Shown one piece after another: positions 1 to 8,071 of a stretch of 64,000 nt of DNA. The stretch's first letter is position 1. Every line of letters starts with the position of its first letter. The translations under genes and the position numbers were made by a program. Below the pieces are notes generated by a model. That model was given only the letters and a program-made list of their open reading frames with translations, had not been told where the DNA came from and did not search any database. This stretch comes from Sphingomonas sp. (GTDB lineage: Bacteria; Pseudomonadota; Alphaproteobacteria; Sphingomonadales; Sphingomonadaceae), in NCBI RefSeq assembly GCF_017304615.1, contig NZ_JAFKLZ010000002.1, forward strand, positions 847,396 through 911,395, in the 5' to 3' direction.

Positions 1-17
1 AGAGAGACTTAATGGGA

Positions 18-60
18 AAATGACATCGATAACATTTTTCGATTGTTATCGATGTCATTT
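18..60. promoter_or_regulatory. Double LacI-type operator (perfect inverted repeat)
   Basis: Two 17-base arms (18-34 and 44-60) form a perfect inverted repeat around a 9-base spacer. Each arm contains a 14-base near-palindrome with a central CG: TGACATCGATAACA at 21-34 and TGTTATCGATGTCA at 44-57. Both fit the TGWNANCGNTNWCA pattern known for LacI/GalR-family operators. The two centres are 23 bp apart, about two helical turns, and the site ends about 80 bp before the receptor ATG. I infer control of the TBDR-sulfatase-esterase-permease-trehalase genes by a LacI-family protein encoded outside the window. A cruciform or RNA hairpin is the alternative reading. Confidence 0.6.
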
Positions 61-138
61 GGCGATATTTCCCGCTTCAACCGCTCGGTCACGCCTGTCA
101 CCAGAACAGTCGGGCCGGCATCGCAAGGAGGGGATGTT

Positions 139-2649
139 ATGAAATCGCGACTGTTCCTGCTGGCATCCACGGCCGCAATGGCGACGGCGATGCCTGCCTT
201 CGCCAACGACAAGGCCGACGGGGGAAAGACGCCGCAAACCAACGCCCAGGACAATGTCGGTGCGGCCGCCGCCGTCCCCGCGACGTCGGCTGACACGGGA
301 GACGGGCAGGACGATATTGTCGTGACCGGCACCGCCATGTCGAGCGGCCTGAAGCGGCTCGACGCCGGTTTCTCGATCACCACGGTCGATGCCCAGACGA
401 TCCAGCGCACGACGCCGCTCAGCACCGCCGATGTGCTGAAGACCGTTCCCGGCACCTATATCGAATCGTCGGGCGGCGTGGCCGGTCTGCGTGTCGGCGT
501 TCGTGGTTTCCCGATGAACGGGGGTGGTCAGTTTTCCACGGTCCAGCTCGACGGCGCCACGCTGTTTCCGCCGAATACCCTGGGCTTTATCGAGAGTTTC
601 AGCCTGTTTCGCGTCGATGACACGGTCGAGCGGGTCGAGGTGCTGCGGGGTGGTCCCAGCCCGATCTTCTCCGCGGGCCAGCCGGGCATCACGCTGAATT
701 TCATCCAGCGAACCGGGAAGGACGTTCCCGCGGGCAGCGCGCGCGTGACGGTCGGCGCCGAAGGTCTCTATCGCTTCGACGGCTTTGTCGGCGGCAAGAT
801 CGGTGAAGGCTGGTATGCGACGATCGGCGGTTTCTATCGAGTCAGCGACGGCGTCCGCAACCCGCAATATCGCGCCGATGACGGCGGTCAGATCAGCGCC
901 ACTCTGACGCGACGCTTCGACGACGGCCAGGTCACGGTCTGGGGCCGGCGGGTGAAGGACTCCAACATCTTCTTCTCCGGCGCGCCGTTATTGTCGTCGG
1001 CCGACGGCAAGCTCAGCGTCTATCCCTATTTCGACCAGCGCAAGGATACGCTGGCCGGTGAGGACACCCGGCTGCTCACGTTCGAAACCACGCCCGGCTC
1101 GACCCCCGGCACGATCAGTCGCGACTTTTCCGACGGCCGCACCATCGATCTGACGCAGTTCGGCGGCAGTTTCGATTTCACGCCCGGTGAATGGCGGATC
1201 AGCGACCGCATCGGCTATCTATCCGGCACCGCCAATACGCGGGCGATCTTCACCAGCGCCGTCCCGACCACCTTGAGCGCCTATATCGCCGGCCGCATCT
1301 CGGCGGTGAACGCGACGCCGGCGATCGTCACCGCTGGGGGCCTTGCAACCGCCGGAACGGCCCGCTTCAGCACATCGGGCACGGTGATCACCGATGGCAA
1401 TCAACCCGTCATCGTCGCCGGCTTCTGGTCGGTCGACAAGCATATCAAGACGTTCAGCAACGACCTGCGCATCAGCCGCCAGTTCGGCAACCACAGCCTG
1501 ACGCTGGGGTCGTATCTGGCGACCCACGCGATCACCGACTTGTGGTACCAGGGCAATAACGCCCTGCTGGCGTTCGAGAACAATGCGCGGCGAATCGACC
1601 TGGTGCTGAACAACGGCGCCCAGATCACCAAGAACGGCTTCACCGGCTTCGCGACCAACAATTTCAGCGACAGCTTCAACGGCACCAATATCGCCGGGTT
1701 CCTGGCCGACGAATGGAAGATCAGCGACACGCTGCGGGTGGATGCCGGCATCCGCGTCGAGCATTACAAGGTGAGCGGCAGCGTCGGATTGGCGTCGAAC
1801 GTCAACCTGGATGGCAACGTCCTTACCGTCTACAATAACAGCGTGTCGGTGCTGAACGGCCAGACGCGCAGCTACGAATATTCGGGGACGCAATTATCCT
1901 ATACCGCTGGCGCGAACTATTACCTGACGCCGCGGCTGACGACGTTCGTGCGGATCAATTCCGGGTTCCGCTTCCCCACGTTCGATGAAATCTTTGGCGG
2001 CTTCCGCACCGTCCAGAAGATCAAGCAGTATGAACTGGGGTTCAAGACGTCGCAGCGTTTCCTCGATGCGTCGCTGACCTTCTTCCGCAACGACTTTGTC
2101 GGCCAGACCTATTCGCAACAGATCGTCGATCCGGTGACGAACGCAATCACCACGGTCATCGCGGTGGCGGGATCGCGAACCTGGGGCGCCGAACTGGAAG
2201 GATCGCTCCGCCCGCTCGAAAACCTTTCGATCGACTTCAACGCGACGGCGTTCCGCGCGCGGTTCCGCGACATCAGCGCGGGCGTCGCGAGCGGCGTGCA
2301 GAACGGGTACAAGGTACCGCGCCAGCCCGATTTCCAGGCGCGGATCGGCCCCGCTTACACCATTCCGTTCAGCGGCGGGTCGGCGACCTTGTTCGGCGCC
2401 TACACGCATGTCGGGTCGCGTTTCTCCGACATCCAGAACCTGCAGCTGCTGCCGGCCTATGACACGTTCGATCTGGGCGCGTCGGTCAAGGTCGGCCGGA
2501 TCGAGTTCCAGGTGACCGCGAACAATTTGACCAACACGCTGGCCCTGACCGAAGGCAATGCCCGCATCATCGGTACGACCGGCGGATCGGTGATCGCGCG
2601 CTCCAATTTCGGGCGCTCGTTCCAGGCGACGGCGGTCTACCGGTTCTGA
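139..2649 (+). CDS. TonB-dependent outer membrane receptor (trehalase locus)
   Basis: An outer membrane beta-barrel that imports a substrate using TonB energy. The ATG at 139 was chosen because AAGGAGG lies just upstream and a signal peptide of about 22 residues (MKSRLFLL... ending PAFA) follows; an upstream in-frame start at 43 would put 32 non-signal residues in front. The protein is about 836 residues. A TonB-box-like DIVVTG is at about residues 59-64, followed by a plug domain with VERVEVLRGGPSP and a barrel ending in a terminal Phe (AVYRF), as is usual for such barrels. Downstream come a sulfatase, an esterase, an MFS permease and a trehalase, so the ligand is probably a modified trehalose. 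That substrate is inferred from context only. Confidence 0.93.
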   Translation: MKSRLFLLASTAAMATAMPAFANDKADGGKTPQTNAQDNVGAAAAVPATSADTGDGQDDIVVTGTAMSSGLKRLDAGFSITTVDAQTIQRTTPLSTADVLKTVPGTYIESSGGVAGLRVGVRGFPMNGGGQFSTVQLDGATLFPPNTLGFIESFSLFRVDDTVERVEVLRGGPSPIFSAGQPGITLNFIQRTGKDVPAGSARVTVGAEGLYRFDGFVGGKIGEGWYATIGGFYRVSDGVRNPQYRADDGGQISATLTRRFDDGQVTVWGRRVKDSNIFFSGAPLLSSADGKLSVYPYFDQRKDTLAGEDTRLLTFETTPGSTPGTISRDFSDGRTIDLTQFGGSFDFTPGEWRISDRIGYLSGTANTRAIFTSAVPTTLSAYIAGRISAVNATPAIVTAGGLATAGTARFSTSGTVITDGNQPVIVAGFWSVDKHIKTFSNDLRISRQFGNHSLTLGSYLATHAITDLWYQGNNALLAFENNARRIDLVLNNGAQITKNGFTGFATNNFSDSFNGTNIAGFLADEWKISDTLRVDAGIRVEHYKVSGSVGLASNVNLDGNVLTVYNNSVSVLNGQTRSYEYSGTQLSYTAGANYYLTPRLTTFVRINSGFRFPTFDEIFGGFRTVQKIKQYELGFKTSQRFLDASLTFFRNDFVGQTYSQQIVDPVTNAITTVIAVAGSRTWGAELEGSLRPLENLSIDFNATAFRARFRDISAGVASGVQNGYKVPRQPDFQARIGPAYTIPFSGGSATLFGAYTHVGSRFSDIQNLQLLPAYDTFDLGASVKVGRIEFQVTANNLTNTLALTEGNARIIGTTGGSVIARSNFGRSFQATAVYRF

Positions 2650-2660
2650 TACCTCCCCTG

Positions 2661-2688
2661 GCGCGGGGCTAGTCCCCGCGCTTTTTTT
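2661..2688 (+). terminator. Rho-independent terminator between receptor and sulfatase genes
   Basis: GCGCGGGG (2661-2668) pairs with CCCCGCGC (2674-2681) around a 5-base loop and is followed by seven T residues. It lies between the receptor stop and the sulfatase RBS. It could lower transcription of the enzyme genes relative to the receptor rather than separate two units, since no obvious second promoter fits in the 57-base gap. Confidence 0.8.
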
Positions 2689-2706
2689 CACGACACGGAG
2701 GCAGGC

Positions 2707-4125
2707 ATGAAACGCAGGCATTTTCTCGGTGCGGCGACTGGCGCGGCGCTGGGCCTGGCGCCTGCCACGCGCGCGCTGTCGGCCGGCATCGACCGGGCAA
2801 AGCGGCGCAACGTCCTCCTCATCGTGAGCGACGATCAGGGGATGGATCTCGGATGTCTCGGCGTCGCGGTTCAAACGCCCAATCTCGACGCCCTTGCGCA
2901 GCAGGGCACCCGGTTCGATCAGGCCTATGCGGCCGTGTCGTCGTGCAGCTCGAGCCGCGCGGTGGTGTACACGGGACTCTATACGCACCAGAACGGCATG
3001 TACGGCCTGGCCCATGACGCCCATAATCAGGGGCTGCGCGACGGCATCGAAACCCTGCCCTACTGGCTGAAGAAGGCTGGCTATGCCACCGCTCTGGTCG
3101 GCAAGAAGCACGTCAAGCCCGAAGGCGCCTTTCCCTATGACGCGGAACTGGCGCCCGAACGCGCCGGGATTCGCGACGTGGCCTTGTTGTCGGACGCGGT
3201 CGAACTGTTCCTGCGCGGCATCGGCGATGCGCCGTTCTTCGTCACGGTCGGCTTCAGCGACCCCCACCGCGCGCCAGTAAACTTCGGCAACAACCAGCCC
3301 TGGCCGCGGGTCAAGGACGTGCGGTACGATCCGGCCAAGGTGACGGTGCCGTCGCACTTGCCCGACCTGCCGGCGGTGCGCGGCGATCTGGCGCAATATT
3401 ACGAATCGCTCAGCCGGCTCGATGACGGGGTGGGCATGATCCGCGCGGCGATCGAACGGTGCGGCCGCGCCGACGACACGCTGATCGTTTTCCTCAGCGA
3501 CAATGGCCGCCCCTTTCCGGGCGCCAAGACTAACCTCTACGACCCCGGTCTCCACTTGCCGTTGATCGTGCATGCACCGGGCTTGCGCGGCGGCGCGACC
3601 AGCGACGCGATGGTCAGCTGGATCGACATCGCGCCAACCATTCTGGAATGGACCGGCGCCGCTGGTCCCGCTTACCCGCTGCCTGGGCGGTCGGTGCTGC
3701 CGTTGCTCGGCGAACGCGGCAAGCCGGGTTGGGACATGGTCTTCGCCAGCCACGAATTCCACGAAATCGACCAATATTATCCAATGCGCGCGATCCGTAC
3801 CCGAACCCGCAGCTATATCGAGAACCTGGCGTGGCAATTGCCGTATCCGATCGCCGGCGACGTGGCGGGATCGGACAGCTGGAAGGCGATCGCCGCCGAT
3901 CCCCGGACCCGCATCGGCAAGCGCACCCAGGCCGCATACCGAAACAGGCCGGCGCGCGAATTCTACGATCTCGAGCGGGATCCCGACGAAGTGGTCAATC
4001 TGGGGTCGGGCCGGGCGCGCGCGGCTGAGCGCGATGCCCTGGCGGCGAAGCTTACAGCTTTTCGCAAAGCAACCGGCGACCCCTGGACCGAAGGCCTGGC
4101 CGCCACCGGCAAGGCCGAGGGCTGA
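2707..4125 (+). CDS. Secreted sulfatase, N-sulfoglucosamine sulfohydrolase-like
   Basis: Alkaline-phosphatase-superfamily sulfatase, 472 residues, hydrolysing a sulfate ester or sulfamate. The N-terminus MKRRHFLGAATG resembles a Tat/secretory signal. Metal-binding Asp42-Asp43 (VSDDQG), an HQNGMYG stretch typical of heparan-N-sulfatase relatives, FSDPHR, and a C-terminal SDNG metal motif are visible. The formylglycine segment reads C80-S-S-S-R84, so the usual Pro/Ala two residues after Cys is Ser; maturation by a formylglycine-generating enzyme is therefore uncertain, and no maturase gene is in the window. The next gene starts 3 bases after the stop. The sulfated substrate is unknown; the trehalase downstream suggests a sulfated trehalose. 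Confidence 0.88.
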   Translation: MKRRHFLGAATGAALGLAPATRALSAGIDRAKRRNVLLIVSDDQGMDLGCLGVAVQTPNLDALAQQGTRFDQAYAAVSSCSSSRAVVYTGLYTHQNGMYGLAHDAHNQGLRDGIETLPYWLKKAGYATALVGKKHVKPEGAFPYDAELAPERAGIRDVALLSDAVELFLRGIGDAPFFVTVGFSDPHRAPVNFGNNQPWPRVKDVRYDPAKVTVPSHLPDLPAVRGDLAQYYESLSRLDDGVGMIRAAIERCGRADDTLIVFLSDNGRPFPGAKTNLYDPGLHLPLIVHAPGLRGGATSDAMVSWIDIAPTILEWTGAAGPAYPLPGRSVLPLLGERGKPGWDMVFASHEFHEIDQYYPMRAIRTRTRSYIENLAWQLPYPIAGDVAGSDSWKAIAADPRTRIGKRTQAAYRNRPAREFYDLERDPDEVVNLGSGRARAAERDALAAKLTAFRKATGDPWTEGLAATGKAEG

Positions 4126-4128
4126 CGG

Positions 4129-5157
4129 ATGTCGCTGGGGAGGCGTGGCAAGCGGCTGTTCGTAATCGGTATGCTGCTCGCGGCCCCGGCCGGGGCGCAA
4201 GTGAGCAATTCCTCGTCGCTGCCGCCCTCGAACCAGTTGAGCGCGGCTGCGCTCGTCGTGCTCGATCGGATGCGCGCCGCCACGGCGCCCGACGCGATCA
4301 AGGGCGACATCACGCGGCAACGCGCCTTCTACCAGAAGTATAACGACGACCGGCTGGCCGAGATGCGCCGACACTTCGCGACACGCGAGCGGCGTGAGAC
4401 GATCAACGGCGTCACGGTCGATACGGTCGAACCGGTGGCGGGCGTCTCCCGCGCAAATGCTCGCCGCGTGCTCATCAACGTGCATGGTGGCGCGTTCATG
4501 TGGGGATCGGGCAGCGGTGCGCTGGTCGAAGCCATTCCCGTCGCCGCGACGATGCGGATACGCGTCGTCACGGTCGATTACCGCCTGGCCCCCGAACACC
4601 GTTATCCGGCCGCGTCGGAAGATGTCGCCGCCGTGTATCGCGCCCTGCTGAAACGCTATGCGGCCGCCAATATCGGTATCTATGGCTGTTCGGCCGGCGG
4701 CGTCATCACCGCGCAGACGACCGCGTGGATCCGCCGTGAGGGTCTGCCCCGGCCGGGTGCGATCGGCACGTTCTGCGGCACCGGCGCGCCCTATTCCGGC
4801 GACAGTCCCTATCTTGCCGGTACGGCTCCCCCCGGATCGCGCCTGCCCGATACCGTGCCAAGCCTCTATATGTCCGGCGTTCCGGCGAGCGACGCCGCCG
4901 CCTATCCGCTGAGCAATGACGCCGAAATCAGGGCGATGCCGCCGACCCTGGTGCTGGCGGGCGGGCGCGACTTTGCGGTGAGCGCGTTGACGCTGGCGCA
5001 TCGCCGGCTCGCCGCCGCCGGCGTGCCGTCCGAACTCTACCTGTTCGACGGCCTGCCGCACGCCTTCTTCGTGTGGTCCGACATGCCCGAATCGAACGAA
5101 GCCTATCGCCTGATCGCGCGCTTCTTCGAACGCTATCTCGGCAACGGCGCCCGATGA
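4129..5157 (+). CDS. Secreted alpha/beta hydrolase (HSL-type esterase)
   Basis: A 342-residue esterase with a signal peptide (MSLGRRGKRLFVIGMLLAAP, then AGAQ). The oxyanion motif is HGGAFMWGSG and the nucleophile elbow GCSAGG. A later Asp (GGRDFAVS) and His (LPHAFFVW) complete a hormone-sensitive-lipase-type triad. It starts 3 bases after the sulfatase stop, and its stop overlaps the permease ATG (ATGA), so it is part of one operon. Stretches such as ASEDVAAVYRALLK and NIGIYGCSAGG are shared with the esterase at 46667-47776 in the sucrose locus, showing the two are paralogues. I infer that it removes acyl groups from a sugar; the bond is not shown by the sequence. Confidence 0.85.
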   Translation: MSLGRRGKRLFVIGMLLAAPAGAQVSNSSSLPPSNQLSAAALVVLDRMRAATAPDAIKGDITRQRAFYQKYNDDRLAEMRRHFATRERRETINGVTVDTVEPVAGVSRANARRVLINVHGGAFMWGSGSGALVEAIPVAATMRIRVVTVDYRLAPEHRYPAASEDVAAVYRALLKRYAAANIGIYGCSAGGVITAQTTAWIRREGLPRPGAIGTFCGTGAPYSGDSPYLAGTAPPGSRLPDTVPSLYMSGVPASDAAAYPLSNDAEIRAMPPTLVLAGGRDFAVSALTLAHRRLAAAGVPSELYLFDGLPHAFFVWSDMPESNEAYRLIARFFERYLGNGAR

Positions 5158-6389
5158 ACCGGACGCGCATCATCGTCGCGCTGGCGCTGACCTACGCCGT
5201 GCTCGGCATTCTGATGAACAGCGTCGGCGCGGTTATCCTGCAATCGATCCGCCATTTCGACGCGACCAAGCCGATGGGATCGACGCTGGAAGCGTGCAAG
5301 GACCTGTCGGTCGTCGCCGCGTCGTTCGCGCTGGCGACGCGGATTCCATCGATCGGTTATCGCCGGTCGCTGATCGGCGTCATGGCCGTGATGGGTGTCG
5401 CGTGCGTGGCGGCGTCGTTCGCCGATCGCTTCCTGGCGATGCAGGCCTTGTTCGTCGTCACGGGATTGAGTTTCGGCGTCGCCAAGGTCGCGACCTACGC
5501 CACGATCGGACTGCTGGCGCGCGATCCCGCCGACCATGCCAGCGTCACCGGCGTCATAGAGGGCGTGTTCATGATCGGCTTGCTCGCCGGGGTATGGCTG
5601 TTCGGCTGGTTCGTCGGCGGCGATCATTCCGCCCGGGACTGGCTGCATGTCTATTGGGTGATCGCTGCGGCATGTGGGGTGCTCGTCATGGCGTGGCTGG
5701 GCACGCCGCTCGACGAGAGCGCGGCGGTTGCGCCCGATACGCCCAAGGCGGACTGGAGCGATATGGCGCGGCTTGCCGTCCTGCCGGCGACGGTCGCGGT
5801 GCTGGTCGGCCTGTTCCTCTATGTCCTGATCGAACAGGGGATCGGCACGTGGCTGCCGACCTTCAACAACCAGGTTCTGCACCTGCCGCCGGCGATGAGC
5901 GTCCAGATGTCGAGCATCTTCGTCGGATCGCTGGCGGTCGGGCGGCTGGCGTCGGGGCTGGCGCTGCGCCGGTTCGACTGGCTGGCGGTGTTGCTCGCCT
6001 GTCTGGCGGGTATCGCGCTGATGATCCTCGTCTCCCTGCCGCTGGCGGCGGGCGCCGGGCATGGTGCGATTGCCGGATGGCGCGATGCGCCGCTCGCCGC
6101 CTATCTCTTCCCGTTGCTCGGCATCTTCCTCGCGCCGATTTACCCGACCCTCTGTTCGATAGCACTCAGTAACCTCCCCCGCCCCCGCCACGCCGCGATG
6201 ATGGGGTTGATTGTCATCTTCTCGGCGCTCGGCGGGACGCTTGGCTCGTTCTTGACCGGGTTGCTGTTTCAGAAAGTCGCCGGGGCGTTCGCCTTTTACG
6301 CCACCCTGTTGCCGGTCGCGCTGATCGCCATGGCATTGCCGATCATCAGACGCCGGCAGCGAGCGATGCAGGTCGGTGCGACAGCATGA
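5154..6389 (+). CDS. MFS sugar permease
   Basis: A 411-residue inner membrane transporter with about 12 hydrophobic segments. The ATG at 5154 overlaps the preceding stop as ATGA; the upstream in-frame start at 5073 would lie deep inside the esterase gene. The protein begins MNRTRIIVALALTYAVLGIL, a first membrane helix with no leader. Helices near residues 130-165 and a central loop around residue 190 separate the two six-helix halves. Its own stop overlaps the trehalase ATG, so translation is probably coupled. Placed between a periplasmic esterase and a cytoplasmic trehalase, it probably carries free trehalose or a partly modified form inward. Confidence 0.83.
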   Translation: MNRTRIIVALALTYAVLGILMNSVGAVILQSIRHFDATKPMGSTLEACKDLSVVAASFALATRIPSIGYRRSLIGVMAVMGVACVAASFADRFLAMQALFVVTGLSFGVAKVATYATIGLLARDPADHASVTGVIEGVFMIGLLAGVWLFGWFVGGDHSARDWLHVYWVIAAACGVLVMAWLGTPLDESAAVAPDTPKADWSDMARLAVLPATVAVLVGLFLYVLIEQGIGTWLPTFNNQVLHLPPAMSVQMSSIFVGSLAVGRLASGLALRRFDWLAVLLACLAGIALMILVSLPLAAGAGHGAIAGWRDAPLAAYLFPLLGIFLAPIYPTLCSIALSNLPRPRHAAMMGLIVIFSALGGTLGSFLTGLLFQKVAGAFAFYATLLPVALIAMALPIIRRRQRAMQVGATA

Positions 6390-7915
6390 GCCTGTCCGTG
6401 TCGCCGCCTCCTTCGGAATTGTACGCCGAGCTGTTTTCCCAAGTGCAGGAAGCAGCGTTGTTTGCGGATTCGAAGACCTTCGCCGACGCTGATCCCCGCC
6501 GTGATCCCGCCGCCATCCTAGCGGACTGGCACCGTGATCCGCCCCGCGATCCGGCGGCAATGCGAGCCTTTGTCCACGCCAATTTCCTGTTGCCGGGCCC
6601 CGACAATGCGGTTCCCCTAAATTGGCAACCGCTGACCCAACACATCTCGGCGTTGTGGCCGATGCTGACCCGCGAACCGCAGCAGCCTCCGCCAGGGTCC
6701 TCGTTGTTGCCGTTGCCGCGCCCGCATGTGGTCCCCGGCGGAAGGTTCCGCGAACTATATTATTGGGACAGCTACTTCACTATGCTGGGCCTCGCGCGAT
6801 CGGGGCGGCAGGATCTGGTCGAGGATATGGTCGTCAACTTCGGCAGCCTGCTCGACCGTTTCGACCGGATACCCAACGGGACGCGCAACTATTATCTCGG
6901 GCGTTCGCATCCCCCCGTTTTCTACCTCATTGCAAGCCTGTCACAGGATCAGTCGGTCGATGCGCGCCGGCGACGGCTGCGTTGGATGATGGCGGAACAT
7001 CGTTTCTGGATGGCATGCGCAGGTGACCTCGCGCCGGGCAATGAAGCTGGCCGCGTCGTGCGACTTGCCGACGGCGCGTTGCTCAACCGCTATTGGGACG
7101 ACCACACTGCCCCGCGCGACGAATCCTGGCGCGAGGACATAGCCCTGGCCAGGGAAACGCCTGGCAGGGTGGCGGCAGAGTTATGGCGCGACTTGCGCGC
7201 CGCGGCCGAAAGCGGGTGGGATTTCAGTTCGCGCTGGTTGGGCGACCGACGGTCGTTGGGTACGATCCGCACCACGCGGCTGCTGCCCGTCGATTTGAAC
7301 GCGCTGCTTTACGGTCTTGAAGATATGGTGGCCCGGGAGGCGGACACGCTCGGCGACCCGCAAACCGCGACGCTGTTTGCGACGTATGCCGCGGCGAGGC
7401 GGCGGGCTATCGCATCGCATCTGTGGAACGCGGGGTCGGGCTTTTATGCCGATTTCGATCTTGATGTCGCCGCGCCCAGCGATCAGCCGACGGCGGCAAT
7501 GGTTTTCCCCTTGTTCACCGGGGCGGCGGAGCCAGGACGGGCGTCAAGCACTGCAACGGCGCTGGCGGCGCTGGTCGGGCAGGGAGGGCTGCTGACGACA
7601 CTCGATCGCACAGGTCAGCAATGGGATGCGCCGAACGGCTGGGCGCCGTTGCAGTGGATCGCCGTGAAAGGCCTGGAAAACTATGGAGAACAGGCGCTGG
7701 CCGACCAGATAGCGCTGCGCTGGCTTACGACTGTGGGCGACCATTATCGGGAAGCCGGCCGGCTTCTGGAGAAATACGATGTGGAAAAGGGAGGCGCCGG
7801 CGGTGGCGGTGAGTATGCGTCGCAGACCGGATTCGGCTGGACCAATGGCGTGACACTCGAGTTGCTGGCGCGATCTGCCATGTCAGATCCAGGGACTGAT
7901 CACTGCTCGCTGTGA
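6386..7915 (+). CDS. treF: Alpha,alpha-trehalase, GH37, cytoplasmic
   Basis: Hydrolyses trehalose to two glucose molecules. Both family signatures are present: PGGRFRELYYWDSYFTM near residues 117-133 and QWDAPNGW near residue 412; RSHPP and a glycine-rich GGGGEY near the C-terminus are also typical. The length (509 residues) suits GH37. No signal peptide is seen, so a cytoplasmic, TreF-like enzyme is likely. The ATG overlaps the permease stop (ATGA), making it the last gene of the five-gene locus. This is the gene that points to trehalose as the sugar core of the imported substrate. Confidence 0.95.
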   Translation: MSLSVSPPPSELYAELFSQVQEAALFADSKTFADADPRRDPAAILADWHRDPPRDPAAMRAFVHANFLLPGPDNAVPLNWQPLTQHISALWPMLTREPQQPPPGSSLLPLPRPHVVPGGRFRELYYWDSYFTMLGLARSGRQDLVEDMVVNFGSLLDRFDRIPNGTRNYYLGRSHPPVFYLIASLSQDQSVDARRRRLRWMMAEHRFWMACAGDLAPGNEAGRVVRLADGALLNRYWDDHTAPRDESWREDIALARETPGRVAAELWRDLRAAAESGWDFSSRWLGDRRSLGTIRTTRLLPVDLNALLYGLEDMVAREADTLGDPQTATLFATYAAARRRAIASHLWNAGSGFYADFDLDVAAPSDQPTAAMVFPLFTGAAEPGRASSTATALAALVGQGGLLTTLDRTGQQWDAPNGWAPLQWIAVKGLENYGEQALADQIALRWLTTVGDHYREAGRLLEKYDVEKGGAGGGGEYASQTGFGWTNGVTLELLARSAMSDPGTDHCSL

Positions 7916-8071
7916 TTACAGCATAACACCGAGATGATGTTCGCGGGCTACGTGATTGCGGGCACCGTGGCTGCGCAACCCGTCGCCCGAGGTGATCCGC
8001 GTTGTGGCGCATCCAGTCTGACAAGGCTGGCAGACTTGTAACGGTAGAGACCGGCGCACTACTGAAGGGGG

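Noticed and set aside
1894-5061. Very long open frame on the minus strand (over 1000 codons)
   Set aside because: It runs antisense through the receptor, sulfatase and esterase genes, all with clear motifs. Its translation is Arg/His/Gly-rich with no domain, as expected for an antisense shadow in GC-rich DNA.
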